A stretch of DNA of 12,992 nt from Ectocarpus siliculosus. Taxonomy: Eukaryota; Sar; Phaeophyceae; Ectocarpales; Ectocarpaceae. Positions 7,553 to 12,992 of this stretch are shown here, one piece after another. Location of the stretch: contig FN649734.1 of NCBI GenBank assembly GCA_000310025.1, positions 2,183,197 through 2,196,188 on the forward strand. Direction: 5' to 3'. How positions within the stretch are numbered: position 1 is the stretch's first letter; each line of letters begins with the position of its first letter. The notes beneath the pieces are model-generated. The model saw only the letters and a program-made list of their open reading frames with translations, was not told the DNA's origin and made no database searches. Both the position numbers and the translations under genes were made by a program.

Positions 7553-10500
7553 ATGGCGGAACACTCAAGGAACCCGGACCGCGATGCGCACAGCGACTAC
7601 GATGAGGAGGTTTGCGCTACCTCCGGGAGCGGCCTGATGTACCGAAGGACTGAAGCACCATCAGGTACGAGGGTTTGATGAGAGATCAGACATACACGGA
7701 ATCAGCAGAGAACACGTGGTAAACCACCGAGCGACCGAGGGCATAGGCTGGCCAGTAGCATGTGGTGCAGAGGTTGTCAGTGGTTAGCGATACTCCCACG
7801 AGGGGTTCTTCAGGGTAGTATACGGCCCTCCCGAAAGTCGGCTGCGTTCCAAAAAAAACACCGTGCGTTCGTGCGTGTGTGGGTTGGCACGCAACTTGCC
7901 GCTCTTTTGTGTTGAAAGCGAATGGGGAAAGGAACCGGTGGATTCTATGCATTTGCGATTGCCTTCTGCCCTGCAGGCGAGGGGGGGAGGGCGAGGGTAG
8001 CCGAGGAGTGCTGATCTGAGGTCGGTTTTCTCTTACGCTTGTCGATTGTCTACTGCTGTAGTGAAGCCATAGTCCCCTCTCTTGCCTCTTGCCCTCATCT
8101 GGCATTTGTCTCTAGACCCGGCCGGAGTTGATCCCAGAAAAAGAGAGTCCATTGCAGAAAAAATGTTTAGTTTTGCGGAAGTTGTGCCTATACCGGAGTT
8201 GAGTGCATGACGCTCCTCGTCGTTATCCATAGATCGTAGTTGAAAAAATAATTTTGAAGGACGGACAGACCCGTTGAGCAGGGGACGTGCGTATTGCCAA
8301 TAAATGCTCCTGCTGCTGCTATCATGATTGGGCTTAACGCGGACGACAAAGTCGAATCCTGCTTCCAGGTCAAAACGCGTGTGACTCACGCTCCACTTTT
8401 GTTCGCCACGACACTACCAAACCACGTGTTTCAGCAGAGTTATTTTGGTACATGGTGCTTCCGAAGACTTTCTTAAGATCATTTACGGGAACGACGATCG
8501 TGTTCGTATTTTCCTCTTTTTTTTCTGTGGTGTTCCATCGATCCCGAAAAATGAATTGGGTGCCGCTTGTCCCACTATACACAGCAGCCGTATTCTCGTA
8601 ACTACTGACTGACTTCCCGATGCTCATACCATGGATATGCATACAACGTTCAACCTTTCGGTACGTTGAACTTTAAGTTTTCTTCACACTTTGCATGGAT
8701 ATCTACCCTTGGCCTTGCTGGTGGTGCGCCGATACAAAAGTTTGCTTTTTGCACAACGAAATAGTCTCTGCGTTGTGTTGGTGTACCAGGCCTTCGCCTT
8801 GCGGGCGGGGTGGGCAAGTCTTTTCGGCATTATTTTTGATTGTTTTCCCGAACGAGAGCCCCGCAACAACAGCAGTAAGCAATGAAGCAATCCCTTTGTT
8901 TCCGCTATACGCCGGGCGTGTGTGTTTTTTCTTGCCAGGAGGAAGGGAAGTTGACTGAGCGCCCTCCCTGCGCACAGATTTACATTAGTTTTAATTTTTG
9001 TATGATAAGGTGGATCTCCTTTCCTGTCCTTAAGACGGAGACATGGCTTCAAACCACCAGCAGCAGCTTGCTTGTACTTTTCATCGGTATCATGTCGTGT
9101 TCCTGACCTTGTAACCTGGCCTACATATTTTTCATGATGGCATGTTATTGGACATACCGGATAATCCAGGCAGGTGGCAGTGTGAAGGCGGAAGGGTTCG
9201 TGGGTGTACGCGCTGAGTGTGCGGTGATGGTGACGGTGGTGGTACCAACATTCGGGTATTTCCACGGATATTTCCACTTTTCACGTGTGGGATGGGATGT
9301 GGTGGTGACAGCCCGTGCGGATGAGAGGTTGGTAGTTATACACGTCGTATAGCGTGATCGTCGGTGGAGAAGACTTCAAGCAAGTACACGCGGCCAATGT
9401 ACACGAATCTCGCGCTGTACACAAATGGGTAAAGGGTATCTTGGCAAGAAGTGGATGATCATGCATTTTGTGAACTTCGCGTGCGGATCTTTCAACGTCA
9501 CGCACCGTTGCTCTTTTCGCGTGTTGTTGTTGTAGTCGCCGTCTCTAAGAATACAATGTGTACTCGCCGTTTCGTGTTTTGGTTGTACAAATAAAGCAGG
9601 TGGCGGAGTAGTTGCGGCCAACCTGCCGATGCAGGCGCACTTCGCGGCCAGGCCTAGCGCCGGCCTAGGAGCGAGCCCGACGGGTGCCCCTGGCTTCGAC
9701 AGCGAGACATCCGGTGAGCTACAACATGGAAGAGATGAATGAAGACCACGTACGTACGTAGGGGCGAGGATGCCATCCGTAGCGTTCTCTGATCAAGTGT
9801 TTTGTTGATTTTGTTCGGCTTTTTTCTTTACATATCCCCCCCCCCCCGTGCCGGCTTCTGCTCGCCGCATTCGTCTCTGTCGCCCCCCCAACCCCCCCCC
9901 CGCGTGCATTGCCGAAATTAACTCGTCGGTCATTCGACAAAAAATGTCCCAGGCGAGTCGGTGGGGCTTTGGGCGGGCGCATACAGCTCCGAGGTCTCGC
10001 GCCTGGCGCCCAGCATCAAGCATCCCAGTGCTTACGACGATGTGCAGACTCACAGAGGAGATGCCCAGCACATGTATGTGCACCCCTCCAAGTCGGGAAA
10101 CGATGGTGGGAGAGGAGTCGCCCCACCCGGCAACTTCAATCCTTTCGCGAGCGACCAGTACATCTTCCAGGGATTCGCGTCGCCGCCGCGCTACTTCGCA
10201 CCCTTCGGCATCGCTGGCAACGCCCCCAAATCAGGATCGTCTTCCAATGGTGAGATGAAGGGAAGGAAATGAGGGTTGTCGTCCTGTGGGGGGGGGAGGG
10301 GGACGGTATAGCACAACATCAGAGGCGTGCGCTCGCCAATCTGGCTCGTCTGGGGGTTCGCTCTCTCTCCCAACAAGAGCAGCGACGAGAACGCCGACAC
10401 GCCGACACGCCGACTCGACAGTTGAAAAGAGAGAGAGAGAGAGAGAGAGCGGGATGCTCTTCACTAACACGTCGACGTTCCAACCTGGTGCTTTGTGTGT

Positions 10501-12880
10501 GTGTGTGTGTGTTTTTCCGTTTGTGTGCTCTCTCTCCCCCCGCCCCACCCGGCCATCTGTAGACGGCGAGCTCGAAGACTCGGACACCCCTTGCGTCGCC
10601 ACCCTGCCCAGCACCTTCCGGCTTGAGCGGACAAACTTAGTGGTCACTGCTCCCGTAACGGAGCGGTCGCTCTCCGTCGACTCGCTCCTAGACGCCCTCC
10701 GGGCTGCTCTGGCCGATGCGGGTGTGGACGTCCTCGACTTGAAGCCTGCTCACTGCGTGGTGAGTGGTACTGCAGCTGCTGCTGCGTGGACGCTGTTCGA
10801 CAGTACAGCAGCTGATCGAACGTGGCTTATGTTCCATTTTTGCTGCATGGTGTTGGTTTGTGCAGAATTGGATTTGTTTGTTTTTTGTGTTTCTCGTCTT
10901 GGCCGCGGTTTGCACTTCTGTTTTCTTGTTTTCGGGATACAGCGGCAGAGCGCCACCTGGTTTCTACTAACAGGCGTTGCGAGAGAGACACTTGTCTGCT
11001 TACAGAAAGGCATCTGCTTTTGAAGCGTGTAAATCCATCGCAGATTTTCCCACGCTCACACCCCCGCCTTCCTGCTTCGTCCTTCGAACAATCCACCTCA
11101 ACAACAAACAACGCCACCCAAAAGCTGGAGTGCTCCTACCACGTGGGCAACCGTTTCCTCAGCCTGTTCGTCAGGGTGTTCAAGGCCCCCAACCGCGCCT
11201 CCGGCCAGCTCTTCGACAACAGCAGCATGGGCAACAACAACAGTGACGGCGACGAGCAGACGCCCTTCCTGGTGGAGGCGCAGCTCCGCGAAGGAGACCG
11301 GCTGCACTTCTCAGCCCTTTTCCGGGAGATCATGCGTGCTTTCATGGTGCGGCGTCGAACTTTTTTTTTGTTCTTCGTCCAAGCCTCATTCTTGTCTCGC
11401 TTTCCTCCGAACAAGATGCAAAGTTCTGTCTGCTTTCCGTAGGCTTTGGTTGGTGGCATGTCTTGCATTCCTGGGAGGTGTGTCAATACTGCACTGTCAT
11501 GTTGAACAAACGATGATATTCATGATTGGGACGTGGACTAAGCATGACGCCCCCCCCCACCCACCCCCCCCACCCCCGCAGAACCAGGAAGGCGTCAACC
11601 TGGCGGGAACGTTCCGCTACAAGCCCCGCACCTACCCGGCCACCGGAGAAGGCCTAGCCCTCGAACAGGTTAACATGGCGCCATCTCGCAACAGCATCCG
11701 TCTCCTCGCGGAGCGCGGAGAGGCCATCAAGACCGGGGGTTCTCCTCTCCCCGTGCCGGCCAGCATGGCCAGCCCCCTGGCCTCTTCCTCCTCCTCCCCC
11801 GAGCTGGACTCGGACATGATGGACGACGTCGTGCTTCTGGCGGGCATGCTCTCCGGCAGCTACCTGGACGTGCAGGCGGACGCGGCTGCGGCTGTCGCTG
11901 GCCTCACCACGGATGGTGAGGAGAGAAGATCATTTTTGTCAGGAAGTTTTTTTTTTTTTTACTGGCTTCTGGTGTGCATGTTTTGCTCGCGTTGGTGGAT
12001 GGCGCACGCTCCTACCACACACACGCTCGTTGTTCGCGTCGTTCATACGTGTACCGCTGTGTAAGGCTGACTACCCCCCTCTCTGCCGTTTCCCTCCACA
12101 CAGGCAAGCTCGTGGACCAGCTGTCGAGCGCCGCGGCCGCCAACGCCGCCAACGCCCTCGCCCATGCCGCCGCCCGCCTCCTAGTGGAAACCCGCCACAG
12201 GCCCGCCCGCAGGCAGGCGGCCGTGGCCGTGGCGAACCTCACGAAGACCCCCCAGCTCCGCGCGGCGCTCCTTGCCTCCGACCCCCCGGCGGGGGGTGGG
12301 GGGTTCCGCGGCAGGGCCGCCTCGGCGGACGACCTCCACGCCCAGCAGCGCCGGTTGGTAGAGTCGCTTGTGGTGCTGTCCATGGGTCGCGATGACGGGA
12401 GCGCGGCCAGGAAGAGTGAGGAGGAGATTGGGATGCGTCGGGAGTGCATGCGCGCCCTTGTGGGGCTGGCCGAGAGTCACGTCGTGAGGGATATGGTGAG
12501 AGAAGGAAGGAAGGAAAGAAGCAAGGCAAAAAACAGCTGACTGCGCTCGGGTCTACTTTTGACGTCTGGTCAGAAAGGCAAACAGAATGACTGACTGCCT
12601 GCTGTCCTTGTGTTTTTATGTATAATTTTTCAGGTCGGGTGAGAAAGCGTGTCTTGTATGTCGCAAGGTTAGCTTTCGAACATGCGTTTTTTCGTATTTT
12701 CCTCGCCCAGTTCAGGCCTCATTGGTTCTCTCCCCCCCCCTCCCCTCGTCGTCTTGTTTGTCTCTGCAGCCCGCGATGAGGCTCCTCCTGTCAACCGATC
12801 CCAGTGGGAGGGGGGCCAAAGACGCCACGCTCACGAAACGCCTCGTGGAGTGCAGGGAAATCCTCCGCAGCCGCGCTTGA
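7553..12880 (+). CDS. ARM-repeat protein with a KA1-like middle module, eight exons, 592 aa
   Basis: Exons: 7553-7664, 9600-9713, 9953-10249, 10563-10759, 11125-11346, 11582-11915, 12104-12495, 12770-12880 (1779 nt). All introns are GT..AG and every junction keeps frame (phases 1,1,1,0,0,1,0). The ATG at 7553 is the first after an in-frame TGA at 7517. Residues 1-175 are Gly/Ser/Pro-rich with an NPF motif at 138-140 and an aromatic patch (YIFQGFASPPRYFAPFG). Residues about 196-314 form a helix (SVDSLLDALRAALADAG), two strands (HCVLECSYHVG, FLSLFVRVFKAP) and a strand-helix (PFLVEAQLREGDRLHFSALF). That order resembles the KA1 domain of SNF1/MARK-type kinases, but no kinase domain is present. 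Residues about 393-592 are armadillo-like: LLAGMLSGSYLDVQADAAAA, RRQAAVAVANLTKTPQLRAA, and MRRECMRALVGLAESH. It is likely a protein-binding scaffold. The gene structure is solid, ARM is likely and KA1-like is tentative. The weakest splice sites are the acceptor at 11124 (an in-frame alternative at 11043 adds 27 residues) and the GTGCGG donor at 11347. Confidence 0.8.
7665..9599 (+). other. Intron 1 of the ARM-repeat gene (1935 bp)
   Basis: Donor GTACGA at 7665, acceptor GCAG at 9596-9599. It is five to ten times longer than the other introns (188-365 bp). It holds minus-strand coding-like stretches at 8033-8642 (listed separately) and a 197-codon minus-strand frame at 8684-9277 whose His- and Lys-rich composition does not look like a real protein. 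No extra plus-strand exon was recognised. Confidence 0.65.
8033..8642 (-). pseudogene. Coding-like antisense relic inside intron 1, unknown family
   Basis: A minus-strand frame, 8642 to 8370, reads TSGTQFIFRDRWNTTEKK, then IVVPVNDLKKVFGSTMYQNN and TRGLVVSWRTKVE. A second frame, overlapping by 20 bases (8389 to 8033), continues with FDLEAGFDFVVRVKPN, IGTTSAKLNIFSAMDSLFLG and more. One frameshift near 8380 would join them into about 200 codons. The phrase FDFVVRVKPN is vaguely like the 'hFVVRhK' strand of some DDE transposases, but that is too weak to name a family. An old insertion into the intron would explain the intron's unusual length. Confidence 0.25.
9714..9952 (+). other. Intron 2 with poly-C tracts
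   Basis: Donor GTGAGC at 9714, acceptor CCAG at 9949-9952, phase 1. Contains C12 (9836-9847) and further C runs at 9883-9900, long mononucleotide tracts prone to length change. Confidence 0.75.
10250..10562 (+). other. Intron 3 with GA and GT microsatellites
   Basis: Donor GTGAGA at 10250, acceptor TGTAG ending 10562, phase 1. Holds an 8-bp GCCGACAC mini-tandem near 10393-10414, a (GA)n run at about 10429-10449 and a (GT)9 run at 10495-10512, followed by the pyrimidine tract. Confidence 0.8.
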
Positions 12881-12992
12881 GTCGCGGTTCGTCAGCCGTA
12901 ACGACCTTCCCCTTTCCCGAGCTGTCGTTTCTCGTCAGCCTCTGATATCAAGAAGCACCCCCCCCCCCCCCTTTCTTTTTTAATACCGGAAA
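12881..12992 (+). other. 3' end of the ARM-repeat gene and downstream sequence
   Basis: Follows the TGA at 12878-12880. Probably 3' UTR. It ends in a C14-15 run (about 12957-12971) followed by a T-rich stretch. No clear polyadenylation signal was seen before the window ends. Confidence 0.4.

Noticed and set aside
8641-8678. Short inverted repeat GTTCAAC/GTTGAAC
   Set aside because: Seven-base arms are expected by chance at this window size.
8684-9277. 197-codon minus-strand open frame in intron 1
   Set aside because: Long but with His- and Lys-rich, unstructured composition and no recognisable segment; lies within a well-supported intron on the other strand.
10286-11023. 245-codon single-exon gene on the plus strand
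   Set aside because: Exon 4 of the ARM gene plus open intron sequence on both sides, including GA and GT microsatellites; the spliced model keeps frame across eight exons.
11044-11124. Upstream acceptor for exon 5, adding 27 in-frame residues
   Set aside because: Added sequence looks intronic and would interrupt a smooth beta strand (HCV joined to LECSYHVG); kept only as an alternative.
11913-12395. 160-codon Arg/Pro-rich plus-strand frame, and minus-strand frames at 12012-12529
   Set aside because: Off-frame and antisense shadows of the GC-rich exon 7.

Overview
This is a nuclear eukaryotic window. Genes are cut into GC-rich exons joined by GT..AG introns with long pyrimidine tracts, and they are spread thinly among simple repeats and decayed sequence. 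Seven phase-consistent introns in one gene, donors mostly of the GTGAGN type, and the mix of GC-rich exons with C-, GA-, GT-, TA- and GGTC-rich tracts would fit a stramenopile, most likely a brown alga. That placement is inferred from style, not from a marker gene.

Layout. (1) Positions 421-1424 hold 3' parts of a peroxiredoxin (AhpC/TSA) gene; the exon with the peroxidatic cysteine is not in the window. (2) 1425-2895 is mostly featureless, apart from a coding-like minus-strand stretch at 2022-2684. (3) 2896-3214 carries two copies of a palindrome-containing repeat. Just after it, 3270-4138 reads as a long-decayed protein gene of unknown family, with at least five stops and three frameshifts that all step the same way. 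(4) 4139-6460 is repeat-rich: a TA run, a 23-bp tandem duplication, and two direct copies of a long GGGTT/GGTC array ending in the same 21 bases 550 bp apart. (5) 7553-12880 is the main gene: eight exons on the plus strand, 592 codons, complete from ATG to TGA. Its first intron is 1.9 kb.

The eight-exon gene encodes a low-complexity N-terminal half with an NPF motif, a middle alpha/beta module that resembles a kinase-associated (KA1-like) fold, and a C-terminal armadillo-type helical repeat region. It looks like a non-enzymatic scaffold or adaptor. Nothing links it functionally to the peroxiredoxin; the two lie on the same strand about 6 kb apart.

I see no CRISPR array, rRNA or convincing tRNA, and no intact mobile element. 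The least explained parts are the palindromic repeat with its neighbouring relic gene, the twin G-rich arrays, and the KA1-like plus ARM architecture.
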